Assembly: GCA_050084985.1 (NCBI GenBank)
Contig: JBITNC010000002.1
Span: 29,760,001 to 29,824,000, forward strand
Length of the DNA: 64,000 bases
Origin: Nageia nagi
Lineage: Eukaryota; Pinophyta
Direction: 5' to 3'
Part shown: in pieces, positions 1-11,862 of the stretch
Numbering within the stretch: the first letter of the stretch is position 1
Layout of the letters: each line of letters starts with the position of its first letter
Translations under genes and position numbers: made by a program
Notes under the pieces: generated by a model
What the model saw: only the letters and a program-made list of their open reading frames with translations
Databases searched by the model: none
Told to the model about the DNA's origin: nothing

Positions 1-1750
1 CCTTTGCATTGTGTTATCGAGGGTTGTTCTGGTCAATTTGGAAAAAAAATTGCATTTTGTGCCTAAGCGCATGTTTTGAGGGACATAGTTTTGCACATCC
101 CCTAAACGGGCAAGAGAAGTATCCTCAACACTTCGAAAATTTTCAAGAAAATGTCAGGATGCTTGAGTGCATGTTTTTGGGGACATGCTTTTGCATGTCC
201 CCAAATCAGTGCACCCAGGATGATAATGTGTCTCAACACTTAGAAGATTTCAGGAAAGTTGCAAAAAAGGTTTGAGCGCATGTTCTCTAGCACATGCTTT
301 TGCATGTACCTAAAATGGTGAATCCGTGATAGAGAAGCATTTTTGGCACTTGGTCATTTGCAAGAAAATTGACAAGGATGGTTGAGCGCAAGGTTTTTGG
401 CACATGCTTTTGTATGTCCCCAAATCAGTGCACCCTATTTCGAGATGCAAAATTGGCTAAGTGTTGGATCTGGACGTCCATTATGAGAGAGACAGGTGTG
501 TCCACATGCACTGGACCTTCACACACACAAATCATCACATGACACCTATCCACCCTAGCAAGTATACAAAACAAAGGTCAATCTTAGCACTCAGTTTGTT
601 TGGTTGAATTTGAAGCATTATGTGGAGCTAAGTCCAGAAAGCACGTCCCCTAAACGGTGAGCCCCATTCTAGATTGAAAATTTCAAGGTCATTTTCATTA
701 GTTCTAAATCCATTGCATTGGAGAGTGTGCCACAGACTAGGCGAATGGTTTCTGGAGTGTGCTCAGGCACTCACCCAAATCAGTACACCCGTTTCCAGAC
801 ATCCTGGCCTAGGAGCATTTTTTACTAAGTAGAAAATCCAAGTGGAAGAGGGCCAGGCGCATGTTTTTAGGTACATGCTTTTGCACCCCTTTCAAAAGGT
901 GCAACCAAGTTGCAAGAGCTTGCAAGCATGATGAAATTTGACTAAAATCTTTTGAAGGACACAAGCTAGTTGGCGCATGTATTCCAGAACATGCTTTTGC
1001 ACGTCCTCTAATCGGTGTGCCCATCATCTTAAGTCTGTCATTTGACCTCATTTCCAACCAACAAAAAAATGACATGTGGCAAGTTTGAAGGCTATATATA
1101 CCAAATCACCCCTTTATCATTTTACCACTTCATTTTATTTTGAACTAAGATTCCTAGTTGCACCATTTCTGGAACATGCTTAAAGTCTCATCAAAATCGG
1201 TGCGCCGAGGAGAAATAAGGGTTTGAAGAGGAGTTTGGATTGCCATTAGCCATTTTTGAAGAGGGTGAGCTAGATCTAGAGTCCACTTTCTGTAATTCAC
1301 TTTGCATCTTTTTGACAAAGTTTACCCCAAACTGACCTATGTGCACGCTATCTTACTAGTGCTTCAAGGACTCATACGAAACGGTGCACCCAGGTCCAGA
1401 TTCAAGAATTTGGCTAAGCATACATGGAAAACAGGGAAGCCAATCGCATGTTTTCCAAGTAGTGAAAAAGCACGTCCTCTAATCCATGCACCTTGGGGTC
1501 TGTGAGCTGAAATTGTTTAAGAGTGGAAGAAGCCAGGAGTTGAAAGATTAAACAGACAAGTGGCATACATGCACAAACCATCCATGTAGCTTCTATAAGA
1601 GGGCAATTCGAGTTCATCACTACAGGACATTTTGCAGCTTAGACCTGCACGTCTGGCCATTTTTTCTGCATCCTCTAAGACACATTCAATTTGGTGCTGG
1701 GACATCCCCAACCAGATTTTTGGCCTTTTCTACAAGTTTTTGCACATTTT
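1..1750 (+). repeat. Dispersed hairpin-bearing repeat block
   Basis: About ten imperfect units recur, with starts near 67, 168, 275, 385, 640, 760, 855, 972, 1172 and 1445; the first four are spaced 101-110 bases. Each resembles GCGCATG, a short T-rich stretch, ACATGCTTTTGCATGT, then a C-rich tail ending near GTGCACCC. The unit at 168 contains a perfect 13-bp inverted repeat (176-188 with 193-205) around a TTTT loop. A TATA-like string lies near 1092. No protein is recognisable. It probably belongs to the untranslated or LTR part of the Gypsy element whose extra ORF follows. Confidence 0.6.
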
Positions 1751-1846
1751 CCAAAGTTTAAAATAATTTCTAAGGTGAGGCCTCCCCCATTCAAGGCCAG
1801 AAAGGTTCAAGGATAGGTTTCTAAAAGACATGTCACGGATGACCAA

Positions 1847-3303
1847 ATGAAGAGAATCCTGAGAAAGAGTCAAATAGAATTTCAAGAAAGAGAAAAATAA
1901 GAGCTCCCTAAAGCCAAGTTCAAAGGGAAATTTGCCTTTGTTGGTGACACAGACTAGAGAAATGTTGACCCCGTCCAGACCATAGCCTCCACTGCCTCCA
2001 TCAGCAAGGAAGATTTATCAGATGAGATCATACACTCTTGTGGACTGTTTATTGCCACTATGATGCCTTTTGTTGTTCCATATCTTGAGTTGTGCTATAA
2101 GGTAGCCAAGCGCTACAAATATGATAAAAAAGTTCTCTTGAACACTGAAGGGAACGTGATCATGGACTTCTCTCCAAAAGGGATTGAAGCCACTTTTGGC
2201 TAGAGAAGATACGGATATGATTATACACTAGCCAACTCAGAGGAATTCCATGACTCTACTGCTCGACTTGGAGATTACATCAGAAGATGGTTGTATGAAG
2301 ACTACCAGGGTATTCAAGGCCAAAGATTGATTAGCGCTCGTAGGGAGGAGTTCCTTCCTACAGTTGCTAAGTTGATCACTTTGTTGTCCAGAGTCACAGG
2401 TCAGGAAAATGACTCTAAGTACAGCAAGGAGTTCACTGGCTTTATCTCCGTGATCAGCTCAAGGAGAGCCATCAGATGGAGCAAGGTAATCATTGATGCT
2501 TTGCGCCACCAACTACCCTACTTTGGCTCCTCCAAGAGGTTCTATATAAACTCTTATCTTGTGTACCTATTGTTGCATGGCAAGCTTAGATCAAGGGAGC
2601 TTGCGGATGAGAGATACCTAGACCAGAAAGGCACTCCAATGTGGTGGATCTATCCGAAGTGGTGGTACCATAATAAGTTTAAGCATTTCTATGAGAGGAA
2701 CGATCGGTGGGAGTACACCATTTACAAAGATATCAAAAGAGAATCAGTGGGCAAGAGGATTTTTGATGTTGCTATTCAGGCCATCAACGTAAATGCAGAT
2801 TTCTATCTACAGTATGTTGATTATACTTACCTCAGGGTCTATGGCTCCAAAGAACAACCCCTGCTCTTGCCCAGATATGCCAATGATAGACTCATCCTCA
2901 TAGAATTTGCTAGACAATTATTGTTTTTGAAGGAACGAGTATGGAGAAAGAAAGATTCAACCATCAACTTGCCCATCTCAATCGCAAGTTATGTTTGCCA
3001 AACGTGCGTTGAGGCCAAAAACATGAAGAAGGAATTGCAGCAATATGTCTTCCTCAAGGAGATGGCTGCCAAGAATTATGATTCCAGAGGTGTGATTGCT
3101 CATTTCTATAGCACCGCATTCCAGAAACATGTTGCCTCCCAGCATAAATCTTTAGGGAATGTGAAGAAGTACCGAAATGTACGAGAAGAGGAGGAGATAA
3201 TGAGAATAGATGCTCTTTTGAGCAGGAATAAGGCTCCCTTCCAAGCAGAAAAGACACCACAGAGACCCAAAACTGTAAAGGCAAGACCTAAAAGGTCCCA
3301 TTG
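1847..3303 (+). pseudogene. Extra ORF of a Tat/Ogre-like Gypsy element, N-terminal globular part
   Basis: A long reading frame is broken by TAA near 1898 and TAG at 1955 and 2201, and is open from 2204 to 3301. Its function is unknown. It is a diverged homologue of the N-terminal part of the extra ORF at 56.1-57.3 kb on the other strand. Shared landmarks are GNVIMDFSPKGIEATFG against GKIVLSLDPLSIEKAFN; a WSKVIIDALRHQL block against WSVVISNGISEQL, followed by SYL and a hydrophobic run; and a late LRVYG...PLLLP block against IRLYG...PFLLP. The ATG at 1847 is in frame, but stops make the true start uncertain. The C-terminus is rich in Lys/Arg/Pro. In the homologous element this ORF lies downstream of integrase, and I infer the same origin here. 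The three upstream stops fit C-to-T changes in Gln codons. Confidence 0.6.
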
Positions 3304-4833
3304 AGGACCAAAATGTCCCCTCCTCCAAGTGTGGCACCTCCGCAAACCAAGACGTCCTTGCTTCCCATTGGAAAAAGACAAGGAGCTTCAAAGGAGCATG
3401 CCCCAGGACCTAATAAACGCAACGTGGTAGCTGATGTAGCAAGGAAAAGCCAGCAGGTGGTGGCTGATCTCAAAGATGCCGATTACCATATTGTCCCCTT
3501 GAGTATGCTGAAGGAAGCCTGTGCTGATGATTTACCCACTGAAGAAACCCCTTTTAGACCAACTGTGGAGAGAAAGTTCCCCTGCTGCAACCAAGTTCCA
3601 GTTCTTCCGAACATTCCACTTCTTCTGATGAAGAAACAGATGAAGAACCCGGCCGTACTGTAGAAGGCTTCGAGGAAGAGACAGAGAGCCAAAGAAGTGA
3701 TGAGGAGAGCCGTGGTGAAGAAGAAGAAGAAGATGATGATGATGATGCAGATGATGCCACTTATGAAGAGTACCCTAACCAGGAAAATGTAGCAATAGGT
3801 GCTTCTGCACTTGATGATACGAAACTCTCCTGGATAATGATAACCAAATTATAGATGTTGGGACTTATGATGATGAAGTCCAAATCGTCGAAGTGAAGTA
3901 TACCAAAGAGGTGGGTTCTTCCAAACCCTCTCTTGCAGAACACAAAAGGTCACCCTCGTCTTCCCAAAAGCCCTCTGTGAAGAGGACCAACCATGAAAGA
4001 TCCCCTTAGCCATAAAAGAAAGGTTTATCAATAGGTGGTGATGGTGGAGACGAAGAAGACAAAGGGAGATCAAGGAGCAGAAGAAGAAGAGGAAGCAAGA
4101 CGAACACCAGGGTAAGGAAGTTGCCCTTATTCAAACCACTCCAACCAAAGAAGTCAAGAAGATCAACAGAGGCCGAGTGCTAGTGCAGAGGCTTCCTCCT
4201 AAGCTAGGAACCGAACATCCAAATCTTGACTTAGATGCCTACCTTATAGCCCTGAGCATGAATACAACTCATGACAAAGAAATTGACCAGGACTTGAGAT
4301 TTGAGGATGAAGAAGAGAAGCTCTTTGATGGTGAGAAAGTCATAAGAGTAGACACTTTTGTTTCTACTACAAGGAAGGAGATCTTCATCAGTCACTGTTA
4401 CTCCAAGGAGAAAAAGAAGCTCTTTGATGGTGAGAAAGTCATAAGAGTAGACACTTTTGTTTCTACTACAAGGAAGGAGATCTTCATCAGTCACTGTTAC
4501 TCCAAGGAGAAAAATCCTCAGAGACCTAAGGACTATGTGATCGAGACATTCAAGATGCCTATAAAGTTGGGTCTAACAATCCAAAAGCACATTGTTACTC
4601 AAAATGTTGTTACCATGGAACAGGAAGGCTACAAAGCTAAGAAGGAGGTGAGGAGGCTAAAAAAGGAACTCACGGCTAACAGACAAATCATTAAGGAGTT
4701 CCAAGCCGTTAGTACCACCCCTGTTGACCTGAAGAAGCAAGCTTCGTTCCATGAAGGATGGGAGCTGATGAAGGACCAATTGAAGAAGGAGATGATGGAG
4801 ACCATTGAGAAGTTATATTCTCCAAATATGTAG
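3301..4833 (+). pseudogene. Continuation of the extra ORF: acidic linker and coiled-coil part
   Basis: Open segments in several frames (3301-3663, about 3560-3850, 4177-4833) follow the globular part and look like one protein cut by frameshifts. The first is Pro/Lys/Gln-rich. The second is rich in Ser, Glu and Asp, with a run of Glu then Asp near 3720-3750. The third is charged and strongly helical (KKEVRRLKKEL near residues 155-165 of that segment) and predicts a coiled coil. The order globular domain, low-complexity linker, coiled coil matches the minus-strand homologue at 53.8-57.3 kb. An exact 99-bp tandem duplication lies inside. No catalytic motif was found. Confidence 0.5.
4318..4515 (+). 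repeat. Exact 99-bp tandem duplication inside coding sequence
   Basis: Bases 4318-4416 repeat without a visible mismatch from 4417 up to the point of divergence near 4515. The unit is 33 codons, so the frame is kept. The perfect identity contrasts with the decayed frame around it and suggests a recent slippage or local duplication. Confidence 0.9.
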
Positions 4834-7019
4834 CCTTCTTGAGGAAGGTGTTGAGATCCAAGAACTCAAGTCCCAAATAACGGCACACCTTGAGAAGCTA
4901 GATGATTATCTCCCAAACGTCACCCATCTGCAGTAGATCTTCACTAACAGACCCGAGAAATCGGTGTACTGCCATGTATTCATGTATCAGGATGACTAGC
5001 TAAAGCATGCACTCGAGAAGTGTAATGTTGTTCTGAAAGTTAGGACCCCCTTAAGAAAGGAGGTAGAGGAGCAGATGAGCAAGTACGTATATCAACTCAA
5101 ATTTCAAGGGAGGATAACAACTTGTGTAGGAAAGAAGCATTATTGGCAGAGGCCCAAAACCTAATCCTAGAGCATCTAGAAGTCGAAGTTCTCAGTTTAT
5201 TGAAGGTAGGGCGTCCTATCATCCATGAAATGCAGATGGTCATCTAGAGATTCCAGATGCAGGCTACATCCAGACAGATTGGGGACTACTTCAGACAGAA
5301 TGGCAGCATCGTTGGCATGGTTTCCAAGGGAGTATGGAAGACCGTAGCGTTCTTGGAAGACACCATTAAGTCGTACAGTCTCACCAACAAGGAGTGGAAC
5401 TCCGTCAGTACAGGAACAAATCTGGCCTAGATCTAATCCACTCACAAATTTCGTCTGCGATTATCCTTTCCAGTATTTAATGCATATTGATGGTAGTTGT
5501 TATTGTTGTTTTTATGTCAAACTTCATTTACTCGATTTGACTGGTGTACGGGTGAGGTTTTGCTCCCGCCATATCAAATCTATCAAATTCATTAATGGCT
5601 CTGACTGGTGCAGGGATGAGGTTTTGCTCCTGTTGGTTCAAATGTCAAACTTTTACTGCATATCTGATTTCTTTTGCCTAGTTTAGAGGTAGATTAAATG
5701 CATTACAACTATGGCATTTATACTTTGTCAGCTTTTAAATGCCACTTGCATAGTTTTTTGTGATAGATCAGATTTTGCATTGGTATGTGTGTTGCATGTG
5801 TGCACACCATATTAGATTTGATGCCTTTAGGGAAACACTTCTAGTGGCCTATATACACCCCACTTGGGCCATTTAGAAGGGGATTTTTGTATGCATGAGA
5901 TTTTTGCATTTGTAAAAACTTGAGGATTTTTACATTTGCAAAAACTGGAGAATATAGCATATGTGCCATTTCCACATGACATTGATTACATACAAAAATT
6001 TTGCATATATGTGGTTTTGCATACGAAAGATTTCAGCATTCCATTGCATAAAAGTTTGTTGCGTAAGGGATTCTATGCATGTCATGATTTGCGTATTGTT
6101 GCATCTCTAGTACACTTTGAATATCATGTTAAGGGTACTACAACCAAATAAGGAATGTTACTACTCATATTGTTGAATATCATTGGAAGTGATTTCTTTC
6201 TGGAATAGTTCTATAAAGTTAATACTATGAATATTATCATTTGTGGGATCATGCATACTATCCTATAAGATTCCCTTGCTGGTTTGAGTGATTTTTACTG
6301 CTTAAGTTCATTTTCTTTAAAAATTGCGAGTTTTAGGAAAAGCTGATTGAATATCTTTCAAAGTGGTTTAAGTTGTTCATTGCATGGTTTGCACGTAAGT
6401 GAATGTATTTTAGGGCGTATAGCTTATCTCTATGTCATTCGGTTAGATTCATGTATTCACACGTTGGTTATTTCCTTTCACCCTATTCCATCCAATCTTC
6501 CACCAAGACCCTATAGCTTCCTGCTCTCGTCTGGTAGTAACTTCAGCCCTTTTGCTATTTGTTGCCCAGCTTGATAAGTGAATACATTTTCTTAATGAAT
6601 CCGGAGATGACCTGCCAAGACACTACATCATTGGTGATGCCTTCATAAGTTCATTATTCATATTTCTATACATTTATCCCTGCATTTGTGATCTTTCTTC
6701 GCTTTCGTTCACATTTGTAATCTTTCCTCTTTGTGGAAAACGAATCCCAACAATGTATTTCCCTTGTATACAGTTAACAACATGCATCTCTAACCATTGT
6801 GCCCTAATCCATATTCCACGTGAGCGCTTGGAGTAACTAGTCTTTTCAAGCGGAAACAAGTAATGTTGTTTCCTCCAAGTCTTGTGCATGTTTTGGGCGA
6901 GGAAAGAAAATCATACCAACACCTGGGTCTTCAATTCACCTTCTTTATCCTTGCGCCAACCTTCTTGCTCAAGTTCTTCATGATTTGACCTTTTCCTGGG
7001 CCCAAACTTATCCAAATTT
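4834..7019. other. No gene recognised; decayed element sequence
   Basis: From 4834 to about 5430 short open stretches continue the charged, helical character of the preceding ORF but are broken by stops. Around 5537-5660 a 64-bp unit containing GATGAGGTTTTGCTCC occurs twice. From 5700 to 6600 the sequence is T-rich. I see no splice-bounded exon, RNA gene or transposase in it. Confidence 0.5.
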
Positions 7020-7960
7020 CACCTCGATCATTTCCTGAAGACCCTTCAAGCTTGGCGCATGCCCTTGGAAGTCACCATCATGTCTTTTTTTCCATGCACC
7101 AGACTTGCTTGTCCTCCCAGTTTGAGCGCATGCTAGAAAAAGTCATAACTATGACTTTTGAAGTCATGCGCCAACCTCCCTTTGCCTTGCTTTGCTTGAT
7201 TTTGGTCTTCTGAGCTCGAGGCTTAGTCATTTTTCACCTTCAAAACCATCTGGACCCCCTTCTAGGGCTAGCCCATGCAAAAAAAAGTCTTCTTGTCTTT
7301 TGAACTCGTGCCAACCTTGTAGGCATGCCTCAACTTGGAGCATCGCTCAAAAAGTCATAATTATGACTTTTGAACTCATGCGTTGGGTTGTCTAGGTGGA
7401 TTTGAGTGTGTTTTGATATCTTCTTCCTATGCCTTAGCCAATTTTCCGCTTCAAAATGCTTAACTTATTGCTCAAGACCCCAACGCAAAGTTTCTGGGTG
7501 CTTCACTTCGCCAAATTTTGCCTTGACTTCGACCTGGATCTCTCTCCTTGGTTGGCGCATGCCTCAAAAAGTCATAATCATGACTTTTGGAGTCATGCGT
7601 TGGGTCTCTGGGAGGCCCATTTTGTTTATTTGCACCTTGATCTCAGCCCTCAAGGTCTTCCCAACTAGGCACATGCCAGAAAAAGTCAAAAACATGACTT
7701 TTAAAGTCATGCGCCAGACTTGCAAACACTCCACCTTGCTTAGCTTGGCTCTAAGTTCCGCCCAGAAGACTCCCTCCACCTGGCGCATGCTAGAAAAAGT
7801 CACAAACTTCATTTTGGAGGTATGCAATGGCCTTTTGGACGCTTCCCTTCACTTGATTTAGCTTCAAACTCAAACTGAAAGGCTTACTCTTCTTGGCACA
7901 TACCCAAAAAAGTCACAAACATGACTTGTTGGAGTCACATGATGCATTCCTGGAGGTTTC
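7020..7960 (+). repeat. Palindrome-bearing repeat block
   Basis: At least six imperfect units share GCGCATG, a short spacer, AAAAAGTCAT, four bases, ATGACTTTT, then GAAGTCATGCG. The cores lie near 7138-7159, 7350-7371, 7567-7588, 7678-7700, 7795 and 7905. The core at 7350-7371 is a perfect 22-bp palindrome; the others are 9-10-bp inverted repeats. Apparent short proteins across this block are by-products of the repeat. Confidence 0.8.
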
Positions 7961-9165
7961 TTTTACCTTAATTTGGTTCGAACTTGCCTTGGGGTTCTCT
8001 ATTTTCACATAATTCGACTTCCTATTTCCAAACTTAGTCATTTTAGGAAATTTTTAAACTTGAACTACTTTGGCTAGGGCTAGAAAGGCGTGACACTTAT
8101 TTCTTGGCGAGATGATGAGCATCATATCCAAGTAGGTTGGATGCTAGATTTTGCATTTTGACATCTGGGCAAGGTGCTTGGGACCCCAAAATTGCTAACT
8201 TTTGGGCCGTGTTGTGCTAGTCACAACATTACTTTATCCTTAGCTAATGGGAGAAAACTCAAATCTGTCCGAGGAACGATCTCAATCCAAAAGGGATGCA
8301 AGTTAATGTAGTCTAGAGGGAGGATCAACTCTCCCTTGATCTAAAGAAAGTGTTGAAAGTAGTGTGCCAACTTGGGCCCCGAAGGCTACTAAGGTGTGAC
8401 CCAAATGAACAAGATGAAGGCCATGTAAATCATCTCTTGGATCTTAGATAATGAGTCTACAAATGTAATGTTTCGCTTTTTGGGGTCCCTTTCATGAGCA
8501 TTTCATCACTAAGCTATTTTACCTCATGTGTGGGATGTCCCTCCTTTAGTAAGAATTTTGTGTATTTTGAGCATTTTACTATATTTTGATGTATATACGC
8601 CATTTTATGGCTTCCCGACAATGATGACTGTTCATCTTAGGTGCAAAAATGCTAAAATTGAGCACTTAAGGTTGGACATCCCGCTTATAGGGATTTATGA
8701 GTGATTTTGACTAGCTAGGATTATATAATTAATTGCTAAAAGTTGGTGGGCCATTATCCACCATTAGATACTAAATTTGTAATTATTGATCTCATCCTAT
8801 GCTCCTAAAACATGACGTCTCACTTGTGGGACTTAATGAGATCTTAAAATGTAATTTGGTGGCCTCAATACTAGATAGGTCTAAATTAGGTAGACACCTC
8901 ATTTTGAGGAGTAATTAATAATTTGTAACCCCAAAGAGGAATTAGATTGTCTAGGTTGGGTCGGCCAACCCCTTTGGATGAGATGCCTCTTATAAAAGGC
9001 AATTAGAGTCTCATTTGAAGGTTATGCTTGATTATTATAATTTTGTGGGCGAAAGCTCTCTCCATTCCTCTTGTGCACACAAGGGAGCTACTTGAGGTCT
9101 AACATTCCTCAATCCTTATTCGACTACCATCTCCTTTAGGTCTGGCATTCCCCTTGGCTATTCAA
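7139..9165 (+). repeat. 2-kb duplicated block, copy 1 (copy 2 at 21058-23083)
   Basis: This stretch reappears in the same orientation at 21058-23083. By eye there are about twenty substitutions, nearly all transitions, and one single-base indel, so roughly 99% identity. Here the block continues naturally on both sides: palindromic repeats to the left and the rest of an LTR to the right. This copy is therefore the likely source and the one at 21 kb the derivative. Confidence 0.9.
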
Positions 9166-10018
9166 CTACCACCACTGCTGCGGAATCCTAGAATCCATCA
9201 AAGATTCACTCCATCACTATTGCTGAGATCCATCTGGGATCTACCACTTCTGCTACTGAGATATCCATCTAAGGGTCATTATTAAAGATTACTGCGATCA
9301 TAGAGGATCCATATTGCTATTGCTTGTGAGTCCTAACCACTCACATACTACTACTGTTGAATTTCCACCATCACAAAGGTTGTCCAGCTTGAGGAAGTCA
9401 TTTGGATCCTGGCATCCAATCCAATGTTCTAGAGAGGGATGTTTGGGCTTAGAGTCATACCAAGTCATCTCACACATCCAATTCTTCATCCAAAGGACCA
9501 TTCATACCCATATCTGCATCCGAAAGAGCCAACATCAGATCGTCCAGCTTCTAAAGCTAGTTTAGAGTTCATTCGGGGGTTCTTGAGTCAAGATCCAATC
9601 TCCCTGGTTAAAACATCTTACTCTAGGGCATCTTCATTGCTCTTTGAGGCTTGTAGGACATTTCTCTTGGCTCATTAAATTAATTTGTATTCAAGATCTA
9701 TTTTTCTAGCATCATTTCCTTGTGTAAGTTTGAGATCTAGTGCTTAAGTGTGAACGCATGCTTCCTAGAGTTATTATTTGAGTTTGCTCTTGAGTTCTCA
9801 TGCCTAGATGCTAGACGTCTGCAATTTCGTGAAGTTATTCCGAGTATTCATGCCCTAGAATAGTTCATCCTAATTTTGGGGTAATATTGGTGCATCAAGA
9901 ATTATTTATTGAGCATGATTTGGGCATTTTTGAGTAATTTGGGATTTGTGGAAATTTTAGCAAATTAATTCAGAATTATTTGAGCATTTTCAAGGGTTCC
10001 CGATTTGGGAACATCACA
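8526..10018 (+). mobile_element. Gypsy-type LTR (family B), plus orientation
   Basis: The stretch runs from TGTGGGATGTCCC to GGGAACATCACA and holds a promoter-like TATAAAAGGC near 8990. It ends in a 6-bp hairpin (996-1001 with 7-12 of the 10-kb turn) followed by ATCACA. Related LTRs lie at about 11.9-13.3 kb and, reversed, at 44.1-45.6 and 50.0-51.2 kb. No primer-binding site follows, so it is a 3' or solo LTR. The left boundary is less certain than the right. Confidence 0.5.
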
Positions 10019-11620
10019 ACAGAGGATCTAGACAAACGTCCATGGGGTGTAGATAACCTATCCTGAGAGAAGCCAAACCTCTAGAGTATATCAAAATCTC
10101 GGAATAATGGCTCACAAAACTTCAAATTGAAAATTTATAATCAACAAAGTTATTTAAAGGAGGAGAATATATACTATGCTTTGAGAGGGGTATAGCACAT
10201 GAACTTGAAGCCATAGAAGAAGCGTCACAACACAAACATCCATAGCAATAGCCAAGGTTAAGAGGAAAAATAAGGCACAATATGGATGTGTTTGTAATAA
10301 TCATTTTGCTATGAATTTTGATAACAAAAACACTTAGATATTTTTCATATTTAATGCAAAAAATATGATCCCCTTTATCTAAAATAATATTTCTTTTATT
10401 TATTTATTTTGCCACATAATTGTTGAATAATTTGCCAAATTGTGTAATAAACAATTTTTTATGTATTGTGATGACAAACATTACGTAATTTTTTTAAGTG
10501 AACTTAGACGAAAGAAGCACCAGCCATAGCACAAACATCCACAACAAAAATGAAGATTATTACAAAAACAATATGTATTTTTCATATTTAATGTAAAAAT
10601 ATATGCTCTCTTTTATCTAAAATCAAAGTTCTTTCATTTTTTTATTTGCCACATAAATGTTAAATAATTTGCCACATTGTAATAAACAATCTTCTATGTA
10701 TTTTGATGACAAATACTATGTACTTTTCACATTTAATGCAAAAAATGTGTTGCATTTTATCTAAAATCATTTTTCTCTTTTTTTTGGTCACATAATTGCC
10801 AAATCGCTTAATATTCTCCACTTGGACACAAATGAATATTGATCAAATCTACTTTTTCGAACTATGCTTATAACAACTACATATTTTCTTTTATCAAATC
10901 CAGCTTAATTGTGTTCCTATTTTGTTGTGTCATACATATCTTGTTCAACATTAAATAGTTCTAACTTCTTTGATTATCCCAATAATTACTTGGTTTCCTT
11001 TTTTGCCTTCGATTTTGGATTTTGATTTCTTTTACAAGTAGCTCCTAAACTTTTTCCTTAACTCTCATTGTTTCTTTTACTTTTGTCCAATCTTCATGAT
11101 CTGCTTACTCACTTTTGTGAAACCATTTTTAATGCACAATCAAAGTAATTATCTTCAGGGATGAAAAAGAATGCGTTCAACTAATACCAACCCCTTAACA
11201 AAGAATCTCTAGAAGAGTATGTAAATTTTGCAAAGAATGATGTTAGCATGTTGACCCCATTTTTTAATGTCTCCAAATGTGCAAATGGGGCAAAGGCAAG
11301 AATAGTGCAGGTTTTTTCAGAAAATGGGGCAATCATGTATATCATACAAGTTGTCAATAGTGAACAATAAGGAAATTTTGAACCCAATGAACATCATGCA
11401 TATAAAAAACGTACTATGCTTGATTTTCAGTTTACTTGCACTGCATTTTCTATATTATTTGCCGTGTCAAACTAGAGTAGATTGCATTGCTGCATTTTCA
11501 TATCTCCACATACCCCAAGAAGGTAATTTTTCATTATGTCCACACTCTGGGATCAATCATTCCAAAACGCCCGCACTTTAGGACCATAAATCCCAAAATG
11601 TCCATACTTAGAGACCATGT
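10019..11620. other. AT-rich intergenic sequence, no gene seen
   Basis: Apart from the tandem repeat at 10336-10830 this stretch is AT-rich with stops in all frames. I recognise no exon, RNA gene or transposon domain. Confidence 0.5.
10336..10830 (+). repeat. Three imperfect tandem copies of a ~160-bp AT-rich unit
   Basis: Units begin near 10336, 10573 and 10731. They share TTTTTCATATTTAATGCAAA, TTTATCTAAAAT, TTTGCCACATAA and AATAAACAATNTTCTATGTA blocks. The first and second copies are separated by about 80 unrelated bases. Confidence 0.7.
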
Positions 11621-11860
11621 GTGTAATATTCCCAAATTTTGAGGTTCCATTCATTTTTGGTCATGAAGAGATTTCATCTTCCACAAGCCAAGAATTGTCG
11701 ATTCATCACTTATAGAGAATCTTATGCCAATCATGTTGATTGGTCACCCAACATGGTTTCGTCAAGCAATGAAGGAAATATGGCATTTGGAAGTTCACTC
11801 GTCGGACCAGATTTCTCATATTGCATGCACACAGGAATTCGTAATTCTCCCTCATTTGGG
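11621..11860 (+). mobile_element. Truncated LTR fragment related to element L
   Basis: It starts TGTAATATTCCCAAATTTTG and follows the 3' LTR of element L (39967 onward) in order: GAGAATCTT.TGCCAATC, CACNCAACATGGTT, then GGAA.TTC.C. Similarity fades near 11860, where a different LTR appears to begin. Confidence 0.5.
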
Positions 11861-11862
11861 AG

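Noticed and set aside
3054-3473. Several minus-strand open frames under the extra ORF
   Set aside because: Shadows of the plus-strand coding frame, with no domain or start context.
7345-7375. Palindrome considered as a microRNA precursor
   Set aside because: The stem is too short (11 bp) with no loop or extended foldback typical of plant miRNA precursors.
7192-7861. Open frames of 67 and 151 codons that recur almost unchanged at 21111-21780
   Set aside because: They lie wholly in the duplicated noncoding repeat block; their similarity reflects the recent duplication, and frames on both strands cross the palindromic units.
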